Below, piece by piece: positions 10,430-21,527 of a DNA stretch of 64,000 nucleotides. The notes under the pieces were generated by a model. That model saw only the letters and a list, made by a program, of their open reading frames with translations, was not told the origin of the DNA and did not search any database. The DNA is taken from the NCBI GenBank assembly GCA_904066235.2, contig CAJFCV020000006.1:8246001-8310000 (forward strand). The letters are read 5' to 3'. Position 1 is the first letter of the stretch; each line of letters opens with the position of its first letter. Source of the stretch: Bursaphelenchus xylophilus. Its lineage: Eukaryota > Nematoda > Chromadorea > Rhabditida > Aphelenchoididae. Both the position numbers and the translations under genes were made by a program.

Positions 10430-12663
10430 TCAATTCAGTGCCAGCGCTTCAGTTGCGTCGTCGGCAAAGTATCGGACGTCGAACTCTGAATCTTCTTGTA
10501 GTTTCTTCAACAGGGGCTTTACTTCGGAGGTGAGAAGCCTAAAACAATACTCAAATTACATTATCCATCCGCTATTTGCCACAGCAGAAAAAAAACTTAC
10601 GGTTGATCTAGTGACTTTCCAATAATTCCCAACGACTTGGCCACGTTGAATCTGACATTTGGAACTCCATCCTCGGCCAATTTCTTGAGAACGGGGAAGA
10701 TCTTAGCAACCACATTCTCCTTTCCTATCGCTTGCGCTAATGTGTTATAACAGAAAAGACAGGTCATTCGGTGAAGATAATTGCTGTCCTCGGCCAATTC
10801 GTTCACCTTGGGTAGGATCGATTCACACGCCCATTGGGGTCCAAACTTCTCGGCTAAACGCCTCAGGGTAGTCGTGGCTGCTTCTCTGATGGCGTACACT
10901 AAAGACGGAATATGAAAGATAACTAAGAGACATACCGTGATCAGTGAGCCAAGCCATGCACAGTTTCAAAAGTTTCTCATCAAAGAATTGACGGCCCAAT
11001 TGCTCGGCCAACAGAGGCATATGCTCAACAATGGCCAAGCGAACTCTCCACTTCCCGTCCTCAGCCAATTCAATGATAGCAGGGAGGACAGATTGTTGGA
11101 GATCATTGCCACCGATAACTTCGCTAACCTAAACAAAGTTCTCAATAATCTTCACAACAAAGATAAAACACTATAACTATAAATAATCAGACATGAAACC
11201 CACCTTATCCAAAGAAGAGATGATGTTGAGCCTAACCTCGGCCGTATCATCATGAAGCATGGCCAAGAAGAGAGGCAAAAGATGTGTAACAGTGTTTTCT
11301 TGTCCAAGAATTGGAGCCAGTCCCATGATAACCGAAGCCAATGCTACTTTAACATGTTGATTGGTGTCAGAAGTCATTGGTCTGACAACTGGAAGGACTT
11401 CGTTGATGATGGCTTCCTTTCGGCCAGCTTCAGGAAGAGCCGAGCAGAAAGCTTGGAGTTTGGAAGCGGCGACATCACGGACTTCTCCCTCAGAATCCTT
11501 CAACAAACTGGTGTAGATCTGGACCATTTCTTCGATGGTGATCTTGTCTCGGAAAGCTTCTTGAATCTGCAAGACAGAGGTACAAACTATACCTAGACTA
11601 AAAAAACAAAACAAAAATGGAGCAAGTTTTTACCTCAACAATTCTCTCGGCGACCATATATCTTGATCTCCAAGATCTGTCGCCGGCCAATTCCTTGATG
11701 ATTGGCTTAATCTGGGCAAGCTTGGCGGCATCTTCACGAAGAAGAGAAACCATAATAATACCAGCTTCAACAGCCAAAACTCGGACAGAATCTTGATCAT
11801 CCTTGGCCAAATCTTCGAAGATTGGGAACAGCTCGTTCTTGAGATTATCTTCCTCAACCACCTTCGCAAATTCACCTAGCTTAGAGGCAGCGGCACGACG
11901 AACCATTGGGGTATCGTCACGGCAGAGTTGACGGAACACACTGAAAGGAAGATATTATACTATACATCATTACTGCAACTCAAACAAAAAATGAAATTCT
12001 TACCCTCTCAATTCCAGTTTCATCTGTGGACTGGCTCGAGCATATGCGACACTAAACAGTCCACAAGCTGATGTTCTAGAAGTAAACCAATCTCCTTGAG
12101 CCAACCTCAAGATCATGGGGATGAAATGTTCCTCCAAAGCAGCTGGAGAGTGTTTATCAGCAATCTTCCTTAGACTTTCCACAGCCTTATCTCTTACAAC
12201 AGTCTCCTCAATGTTAGCCAAATTCTCCAAAGGAGGAAGAAGACAATGAACGTACTCTGGACCTCCAACCAGAGGGGTGAAGTTCCCAAGTTGTTCAGCC
12301 AAAGCCAACAACACTTCATCTTCGTCGTAGATGGTGTCTAAAAAACCAAAAGTTAGTTATGCAAAATACGTATAAAGGATGGGCAACCCAATGAATAAAA
12401 GCTGTTAGAAACCTCATCTATACTGAAGACCTAAAAGTCAAAGGAAGCAAAAGGATATTGCACATACCGGTCAAGAATTGGACTAATTCCTTTCGTGTTC
12501 TCTCAACTCCCAAAGCCAAGGCAATGGTGGACAACTTCCTGATAGAGTTGAGTCTAAGCTGGACATCTTCGTTTCTCAGCTCGTCGATGAGAACAGCAAT
12601 CGGATACAACGAATCTTCGCCCTCTTCTTGGACTGGAGGCTGAGAGGCGGTGGCGGTAGCCAT
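10430..12663 (-). CDS. paa-1: PP2A 65-kDa scaffold subunit A (HEAT repeats)
   Basis: Seven exons can be followed: about 12470-12663, 12003-12339, 11636-11941, 11203-11568, 10937-11129, 10600-10899 and 10430-10538. The product starts [20 protein letters not shown] and runs as about 15 HEAT repeats, each a helix pair of the type [17 protein letters not shown] or [17 protein letters not shown]. The repeat wording and order match PR65/A of protein phosphatase 2A. This subunit is the rigid scaffold that joins the catalytic C subunit to regulatory B subunits in cytosol, nucleus and centrosomes. The last exon ends LALN-stop, as expected for a chain that stops after the last repeat. Its start faces nuo-1 across a 535-bp divergent promoter. 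I see no lesion. Confidence 0.95.
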
Positions 12664-13198
12664 TTCACTTCACTCTCTGGAAATAATCAATTGCTTTTTA
12701 TTTAAACCGGCCAAAGATACACGAGAACTTGCGGCGGTCAGATTGTCTCAAAAAGAGCCGATTAAAAAATATTATTCATAAGAAAACAGACAAGCGCAAT
12801 ATCCGTTTGTTTAAAAAACAGATTAAAAAATAGAATAATAAGTGTTTTGCAACTGTTAAGAAATCATACAAACAACACAGGCCCGAAACAACACGCACAA
12901 TAAAAAAATAAAACAGAAAGGGCAGGCACAAGATAATAAAGCGTAATTTACAACAACAAAATAAGTGCGGCACTCCTAAAGCAGATAAAGATTAGCCAAA
13001 GCAGCCATGAAGAAGATTATCAAGCTTAGCACAGAATGCCATTTACCGTAAAGAATCTTTTGGCATCGCAATCAATAAATTTAGTTCACATTTCCCTCAA
13101 TTTTGGCAAAGCGACAAATTGTTTGGCATTCCGTTTCATAAACTTTGCTGTTGATCTCCTTGCTTTCTGAGGTTGTATGTCAGACGAAAGCAACAGGA
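12664..13198. promoter_or_regulatory. Divergent promoter region, paa-1 / nuo-1
   Basis: The 535 bp between the start codons of paa-1 (-) and nuo-1 (+) must contain both promoters. It is AT-rich, with long A/T runs and no TATA box I would trust. No coding sequence is evident. Confidence 0.5.
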
Positions 13199-14923
13199 AT
13201 GTTGTTGAATTCGACTGTACTCACTCTTAGGAGTGTGTCGGCCAAGAATTGTAAGTTTTCTTATTGGTTTGCTTATTTATAATGCCTATTTCTGTTTTTC
13301 ATATTTGGCTCTTTAGTGGCCGCACTGTCAATCCGTCAACTCTCAACGGATAAACCTGCTGAAAAGACAACTTTCGGAAATTTAAAGGACTCGGATCGTA
13401 TCTTTACCAACTTGTACGGTCGACATGATTATCGTCTCAAGGCTTCTATGGCTAGAGTAAGTGTAGTTTTGGTCAATTTGATTTTTTGTTTAGGGTGATT
13501 GGTATAAAACAAAGGAGATCATCTTGAAAGGAGCTAAATGGATCCTAGGAGAAGTCAGTACATCTGGATTGAGAGGTCGTGGAGGAGCTGGATTCCCTTC
13601 TGGAATGAAATGGGGATTCATGGGGAAGCCTTTTGATGGCCGGTGAGTGGCATCCAAGATTAAACTTACTGGGCTCTACCTTTTTGTTAGCTTAGTTAAA
13701 ATGATCTATTTTGGTCCGATCATGTATTTATATTACACTTATAATGCTTATTGACTAAAATCTTTCAGCCCAAAGTACTTAGTTGTAAATGCCGATGAAG
13801 GAGAGCCTGGTACTTGCAAAGATCGTGAAATTATGCGTCATGATCCACACAAACTGATCGAAGGATGTCTAATTGCCGGTGTAGCAATGGGAGCTCGAGC
13901 CGCCTACATTTACATCAGAGGAGAGTTCTATAATGAAGCCGTCATCCTTCAAGAAGCCATCAATGAAGCCTACAAAGCTGGATTCTTGGGAAAAGATTGC
14001 CTTGGAACTGGATATAATTTTGATGTCTTTGTTCACAGAGGAGCTGGCGCGTATATTTGTGGTGAAGAAACGGTAAGGAACTTTATGAATATTATTGTTT
14101 GAAATTTAGGCTCTGATTGAATCGATCGAAGGAAAGCAAGGCAAGCCCCGTCTGAAGCCCCCATTCCCAGCTGATATCGGAGTCTTTGGTTGTCCAACTA
14201 CCGTAACCAACGTTGAAACTGTAGCTGTTGCTCCAACGATCTGTCGCCGAGGTGGCGCTTGGTTTGCACAGTTTGGACGTGAACGTAATCGTGGAACCAA
14301 GTTGTTCTGCATCTCTGGTCATGTAAACAACCCATGCACTGTGGAAGAAGAGATGTCGATTCCGTTGAAAGATCTGATCGAAAGACATTGTGGAGGAGTT
14401 ATCGGAGGTTGGGACAATCTTCTGGCCATCATCCCCGGAGGCTCCTCAGTCCCTCTTCTCCCCAAGAGTGTCTGTGATGATGTTTTGATGGACTTTGATG
14501 CCTTGGTTCAGGCCAAATCTGGTCTGGGAACGGCTGCTGTGATTGTAATGAACAAACAAGCGGATGTAGTCAAATGTATTGCTCGATTGTCGTTGTTCTA
14601 CAAGCACGAGAGTTGTGGACAAGTAAGTATTTTTTGTTTGTTTTGAATTCTGATCTTAGTGCACTCCATGCCGAGAGGGATGTAATTGGCTGAACAAGGT
14701 GATGTGGCGCTTCGTGAAAGGAAAGGCCCAGCCATCAGAAATCGACGCCGTATGGGAATTGACGAAACAAATCGAGGGACACACGATCTGTGCGCTTGGA
14801 GATGCTGCTGCTTGGCCAGTTCAAGGTCTGATCCGTCATTTCCGCCCCGAATTGGAACGTCGGATGGCCGAGTACGCCCAGAAAGCGCCTGAAGTTGTTA
14901 GCAAGATCGCAGGAGCCCATTGA
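13199..14923 (+). CDS. nuo-1: NADH-ubiquinone oxidoreductase 51-kDa flavoprotein (NDUFV1), 473 aa
   Basis: Six exons join in phase: 13199-13250, 13317-13456, 13494-13642, 13769-14072, 14110-14622 and 14660-14923, giving 473 residues. The first 20 residues ([17 protein letters not shown]...) are basic/hydroxylated and fit a mitochondrial presequence. The NADH-binding glycine loop [13 protein letters not shown], the FMN-site motif [30 protein letters not shown] and the 4Fe-4S ligand motif SCGQCTPCREG (three cysteines, the fourth in the C-terminal domain) are all present. This is the NADH-oxidising subunit of complex I in the matrix arm. Introns are as short as 37 nt. An AATAAA lies at 14955-14960. 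Confidence 0.97.
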
Positions 14924-15050
14924 AACAGTCCTTATATAAATTTATAGGATAAAGAATAAACAGAAACCATGTAAATGTTGGAAGAATTTGTAGAGAACCA
15001 TGTTTACTGTTAAAATTCGGGATTCGTATTGAAAAAGTGGTCGGAATTAC

Positions 15051-16354
15051 ATGGAGAATATAATTTTGTGCAGGGGGCTTCAGTGGTGGACGAAAAAAGC
15101 CAGGCTCATGCTTCGAAAAACATCAACAAACATAATTCATGGAAGAATGATCTCAAAGTTTATCAACTCCAAGGGTGAACCTAATCTTTTTCAACAAAAA
15201 GTCCACATCCAAACCAAATCTGGGAAAACTGCCGAAATCAACGTTGTCTTTCAGGTACGGTTACTTGAGTTTATTTCTATTATCATAGGACACAAAGCCG
15301 GAAGGATCTCCGATTGGAACACTAATCGCGGTTCATGGAGCTCCCGGATCTCATAAAGATTTCAAATATCTGTGGCCAGTCTTGGACGAGAAAGGCGTCC
15401 GAGTTATTGGAGTTAATTGGCCTGGAATGGGATATACCTCTTGTAAGCGAGTTAATATCAAGCATCTTATTTTAGATGACGAGGCGTTAAATGATGATAA
15501 CGATGAAAGAGTCCAACTGGTTCAGCATCTTGTGGAAGAGCTCGGATTGAAGAGTAATACGGTATTCATGGGACATTCAAGGGGATCGGAGAATGCTCTT
15601 AAAATGGCTGCGCTTTATAAGGTGGGATAATTGATTGCGTGTCTATTAAACTACATTTTTGTCTTTGAGTACCGTATTTTCAGGATCATTGTTCCGGCTG
15701 TGTTCTTGTTAATCCAATAACTCTCCGAGCCCACCGCGGAGTTCAACCTTATCCTTTGGTATGCTTTCTGGGATGGATTTGGAAGACGTTCACTCCCCTC
15801 CGATTCATCACCAACCCTTTTCTCCACTGGTGTAGGTCCAGAATTGAGTATATTATTGTTAGATAAGAATGAAATTTTTTATATTACGATGATTGACAGA
15901 ATTTCTCTTTCCAGTCTACCATAGCATCCTTGGCCTTCGATCCGTTGATGGACATGCTGCTGGCGTCTCGTTGCATCTAATGAACAATGTGGATTTTGGA
16001 GGACAGATCAAATATATTGAACAAGTGAATCAGAGCAATGTGAAGGTCCTCAATTGCTCCAGTGGAAAGGATTTCCTTATTCAGCGATCGCTGAATGAAG
16101 AATTTGGGTCCAAATTTAAGGACGCTGAGAATCTAGTGAGTCTTTACACCATTTCCGTTTCATTAATTTAGGTCTGCACTTCCAAAGATGATGATTCGGA
16201 AGTGGATTCCCAGATGAAGGCGGCTTTTGCCTCGGGCAAAACAAAGGTTAATGTCTTCTTTACACCCGACGGTCATTTCCTCCAAAAAACTCGCGCCAAA
16301 TTCCTCGCTGATGGAGTGGTTCTGATGCTGGAGAGTAACAACAATCACAAGTGA
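15051..16354 (+). CDS. Alpha/beta hydrolase, nematode DUF1057 type
   Basis: The spliced protein has an oxyanion-hole segment VHGAPGSHKDF, the strand-turn VNWPGMGYTS, a nucleophile elbow GHSRGSENA (Ser), and a late histidine in TPDGHFL. This is the order of an alpha/beta hydrolase; the wording resembles the DUF1057 proteins expanded in nematodes. The middle exons run 15289 to about 15620, 15685 to about 15832 and 15931-16135, with a final exon from 16172. Substrate and location are unknown. Two start codons are possible: 15051, or 15108 if the TTTTGTGCAG at 15064-15073 is a trans-splice acceptor. A 33-nt in-frame stretch at 15443-15475 has perfect intron borders and is probably spliced out. 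The gene starts 127 bp after nuo-1, so both may share an operon. Confidence 0.85.
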
Positions 16355-16678
16355 AAAGTATTGGTCATGATAGGCTAGTGTCAAACACTTGTGATCATCA
16401 TCTTGCCTTCTGTTAAATACGGTTATATAGTCAAATAAACATTTCTAGATAAATTTAGGGCATACGGTAACTTTAGAACTGTAGTTGAGTCCATTTGCTC
16501 TTTCAATCAGAAGTTTTTGGTTACAATTATCCATCAAGGATCAGTGCAATATAAAATTTTCTGTTAACTCTGGCCTAGCATTGGTGGTTTAACCAGAATA
16601 ATAGCTCAATATTTTTGATGTATAATATATTTATTTTATCAAGAATTCATATGTACAGCCAAACTAATGATGAGAATC
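16355..16678. other. Convergent 3' region
   Basis: This gap lies between the stops of the hydrolase (+) and the receptor kinase (-). It contains a poly(A)-type signal near 16432 and AT-rich sequence, with no gene visible. Confidence 0.5.
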
Positions 16679-19600
16679 TCACATGGGTGGACAGGTTACC
16701 AGTCTTCTGAACGTGTTTTGCATCAATCGATGGATTTCGGATAGCGTTGGGCGTCGTTCCGGGTCTAAATCCCAACAAATCCGGAAGATTTCATCGTATA
16801 ATAGGGGACTACAGTAATCCGAGAGGGGGAGTAGACTCTGAAAATGCAATTTTTAGAATAAGAAAAGTGAATAGTAAATAATTTAAAGTTTTGTTTCGGC
16901 ATTTATAATATACTTTTGGGTCCTTTTTTCACCTACCGTCATCTGATCCTCTTGGAGACCTTGAATCAGTCGGAAGATCTCTTTGTCCTCGAAATTTCCC
17001 AATGGCAAACTTCGTCCCTTCTCAAACACCTCCCACAACGTCACTCCCAACGCCCACACATCCGATTTATTACTGTAGGATACTGTATTCACGTCCGATG
17101 TGCTCCCTACAGTAGATGTTGTGGCCGAGGACATTTGAGGGGATGATGGAGGGGCTGTCGATGGTAATGCTGGGGTCACAGTGTCCCCGGAGACCGAAGC
17201 ATACGTGGTGTCGAGTAATTCGGGAGCCATCCATCGCAACGGGAGCTTGTAATCTCCGTGTTGGGTGTAATGATGACTGTAATGTTGACAGTATCTACCG
17301 TAATCCATGGTCACTTTGACTGTCCCATCGATGTCGATAAGACAATTTCGGACAGCCAAATCTCGATGCACCAGACCCACAGACTCCAGATAGGCCATGG
17401 CGGCGGCAATTTGAGTTCCAATCGATAGGAGAGAGTCGTTTCTACAAGGGAGTTCGATTATATTCCACTGGACCTTACCTCATGTCAGGAAGAACATTTA
17501 GATATCCACCCAACTCCAGGGCCTCCCCCATCTCAAAAACCGCACAATTCCTGTTCTCGAGGGTCGTGGTTCCCAACAAAATCATTATATTCTGATGCCT
17601 CAATCTGTTCATCATCCCAATTTCCCGTCTCAATCCTTCCCTGGCCAAATCCTTCTTCGGAATCTTCACCAAAACTCGTCCAGGTCCAGTGGGACATACA
17701 ATTAGTCGCATGCCCGCGTCTTCGCCAAGAACGACGCCTTTTTGGAAGAGATCATTGCTGTATTCGACGATGCTTTGAGGGGCCGAACAGTCGGGGTATC
17801 GCTGAAGAGGCCCCAAAGGATCCAAAAGATCAGTTGTGGAGAGATCCGCGACCACATCCCGGGATGCATAATGGACCGAGTAGGGGGGAGAGAGATGATC
17901 CAACGCTCGGCTGTGCCAGGATTTAATCAGAGGCTCGGAAAGACTGAAAAATTTTGATTTAGAGGATGATAGATGTAATCGAAATTGAAACTTTTTTTCC
18001 CGTTTTAGGACTAAAGGTATTTTTTAGCCTTGAAATCAATGCGCTATCCAACTTTATGCCAATTTTCTTTCAAACCTGAGCTTTTGGATCCCAAAATTTC
18101 CTGACTTATCAAAGATTACTCACTTTTCGATGTCCGGCTCAGCATATTCGCTTGAACTATCGGCCGAACTTGGAGGCGGGAACTTATCCACATGCACATT
18201 TGGATCGTATCTGTTCTGATATGGCGACAAATGGCGTTTGAAGCTCAGATCCGAGTTGACATTCAGTTTGAGGCTGCTCGTAGCCGAGGTTTTTCTCGTG
18301 TAATTCAAACACAACAGACAATAGACGACCACCAACAAGATGCCGCATCCAAAAACAACTGCGCCAACGCCGGCTGAAGATAAAACGATTAGAAATTCTC
18401 TGTATTAAAGATGACATTAATAATGAAAAACCTACCGATCACAATCCACATGACGCTGTCTTGATCCACATTGGTTTGGATGGAGAAGACGGTGAAAGTA
18501 TTGTCTTCAAAGGCATCGAATTCATTCAGATTCTGTTGGAGGACGGGAGGAGATGTGGTGGAATCTAAAACATTTTGTGTTATTTTAAGAAATTGGTATT
18601 TTTAGGGTAATAGTGACTAAAAACATTGGACTCGGACTGTTCGAAATTTGCTTTAAAAAACGACTCCACATTTGAGCCAAGCCTTTCTTGATTAACATAA
18701 CTCTTACCTTTGCCGAACATGACCTCACTCATCATCAGCCAATCAGCATCTTCCGCCATCTTCAGCTCGAATCTGATGTGCTTACAGGAGCTCTCATCCA
18801 ATTCCACTTTAACCCATTGAGGCCCCTCTTCTTTCGGCATCTCCAATGACACAAATCTGACCATTGGAGGCTTGGTTCGATCTTCGAAAGTGGACAAAAT
18901 CACTGTAATATCCTTGAAAGATTTGGCGTTTATCTTCTGATCCACAGAGACGTGGAAATAGACGGTCGAAATCTTGACGTAATGGGCAAAGTTGAAGTCG
19001 ATCTTGACCTTGGATCCGAGCTGATGTCGATTCCAGCCGACCCAATTCACCGTGTCATTGGGGAGATTGGAGGTGGCCACTCTATGATTAGTCAACTTCC
19101 CGAGCCCTCCTCGATGCATGCCATCGATTTCTTCACCATCGTAAGTGGAATCGCGGAGCTCCGGAAGTTCGGCCATGCCGGCCAAAGGGATACTGTAGGA
19201 GGCAACATCTTCTGGAAAAAAAATTTCGTCAATTGTGAAACGCGAAATTGAGATTGCCCAAAAAGTGTTCTCCTTACCTTTAAAAGCGCAACCAAAGAGT
19301 TCAAATCTCAGACAAACAGTCCGTGTGAATTCAGAGACCGGGATTATCCGCACCAAACTGGCCACAAAGCCCCCTTGAAGGTCCCTCTTTACCGTCGTCT
19401 TCGTATCTTCATTCCCATTCACAATCTCCACTCCATTATGATCGTGATATCGGGCCCATTTCCCCAGCGACGGTCGCCAATATTCGATCATGTATCCAAT
19501 CGGATATTCGCGGCCTCTTCCCTTGTCGTAGCGCCCTTGAGTTTGGACGGCCGAGATGAGGAAGTCCTGGCCCAGATCCACTTGGATCCATTCGTGGGAG

Positions 19601-21527
19601 GAGGCGTTGATCTGGTTGAGGGGGCACCAGGCTCCGCTTCCGGATTCGGAGTTTAGTCTGAAGGAGGCATGGGATTTACTTTGAAATTTCGATTATTTTC
19701 CAATATTATACTAGGTGCTGATTCAGAAAAAAAAACTCAAATTTGGGACATTAACGAAATTTTCAGAGATTGATAACTAGGCTGTAGGTAACATCTGTAC
19801 CAAATTTGAATAAACTTCGGTTGTATTGCCCTTAGGGTATTTTTCCTTTCAATTTTTTTCTTACCGGGAATTCTGTGGACCCGTCGAAAGAGTGTCGAAA
19901 CTCGAGCTGGCACTTAATTGAGCGTCCAGAATGGCACCTGATTCCAGACCGAGCGGGCGATTCACACATTCGTCTTCTGAAATCAATCATTTCTAATCCC
20001 TCATTAAAGGTAATCTGATATGGGGGCTTAATGGATTAATTGTTATGATCGAGGTCACTTTGAGCGGAAAGAAATGGCATGATAAAAGAAGAATGGACAG
20101 TTGTCAAAAAGTTCGGGGATTTTTAAGACTCTGGGTTACGGTAATTTTTGAAGTTTAAAAATTGTTTTGAGTTCACTTCTAAAATTTGAAATTTCTTGAA
20201 TTTTAAGCAAAATTTTTCTAATTCAACGACAAAGTTAATTGCCTGTTGAGTCAACGGATGTCTAGAAGTCATCTTTTCCCTCTAATCCACTTTACTTTAG
20301 GTACTGACCCCAATCCGAAGCTTAATTCACAGCTTGCCGCTCACTTCAGGCTACGCATTCTTATGCAAATCTATGCAATTCTCCCACCTGTCGCGCTTTA
20401 TCGCTGCATGAATTCTCTTATTCATTACTTGACCGCTTTATTGCGCAACTTTCGAAGATAAAACTCCCGACCTCAGCGCTGATAATCCTCGAATCAGGTA
20501 GTCGTTTTATGTGTTGTTGTTTACCTTTCCTTCCGCCTCTAATCCCGACCCTTTTCGCTTTCCCGTTGCCGCTTTACAGCGGCGTTAATTAGCGGCCCAA
20601 GTCCTTCAATTTGACGCCGCTGTAATGGCATCCAACTCTTAATTCATTCGCGCGAAAAGTGGCACCCAACTTTGCAATAAACGCGGCCCTTTTGACTGGG
20701 CCATATAAAAGGAAAATAAAGGGGAAGAGATGACAATAACTTCAAAGAATCGACCGAAACTCTCGGGAAACAAGTGTTTTCTATTGGATCAACGGAAAAA
20801 AAGTAGCCTCAAAGGGGATTTGGGAGGATATCCGGGTGGATTACAGTAAATTTTGATTGGTTTAGGGGATTGCGAAACGGAAAAAAGGGAAAGCGCAAAG
20901 ATTTGAGGGATATAAAATAAAAGACAAATGCCAATCAAGGCTAAAATACGGTAAAATAAATTTTTCTCACAATTAAGTCTTAACCCCTGACAAATTTTAA
21001 TATTTCTCCCAAGTCATCAAAAAAATTTTTTTTGTAAATTAATTTTTTTGTTTTTTTTCTTTCAAGTATCCGCAATATTTCGCCTGATTCCAGACGACCT
21101 CAAATTATCGGAATTCACCTTTTCTCCCCAAATTCCCAAGGTGATCATCATCCTCAAAACTTTCTTAAAAACTCATCTTTCACATTCAAATTTGATCGCC
21201 GCTTTTCGCCCATAAATTAAATACAAAGTTTTTCTCCCTCCGAAAACGGCGTCATAAGAAGATCAAAACCTCCGATTAACTCCACCATTGGAGCCGTTAA
21301 TGGCCTCAGAAATCTTGATGGGGAAAGGCGAAAATTAGAGTTTGGCACCTCTGCGATCAAGGCCGAGTCCATTAGATTCTACGGGATTAGGAGGGATAAG
21401 GTCAACCCGATGAGTAGATGCCATAATGGGGGAAGTAATTGGAAGGGAACTTACTTGTAACAGCAATGGAAAAAGTCGTTGAGATCAGTAGATGGCACGT
21501 TAAAAACTGTGAGATTCTGTGGAACAT
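16679..21527 (-). CDS. Discoidin-domain receptor tyrosine kinase (DDR)
   Basis: Exon 1 (21455-21527) encodes a signal peptide (MFHRISQFLTCHLLIST...). After a 1.48-kb intron with no visible gene, exons 19865-19976 and downstream encode a discoidin (F5/8C) domain opening C-V-N-R-P-L-G-L-E-S-G and containing SSHEWIQVDLGQDFLIS. A second, DS-like beta domain follows (NWVGWNRHQLGSKVKIDF). A transmembrane helix (GAVVFGCGILLVVVYCLLCL) precedes a cytosolic tyrosine kinase with the catalytic loop HRDLAVRNCLI and RWMAPELL. This is the architecture of collagen-binding DDR1/DDR2 and the two C. elegans ddr genes, which act in axon guidance. Odd points: the Mg-binding motif is DYG, the glycine loop is degenerate (VVLGEDAGMRLIV), and a Ser/Thr/Pro-rich insert of about 40 residues follows the APE motif. 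Confidence 0.93.
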
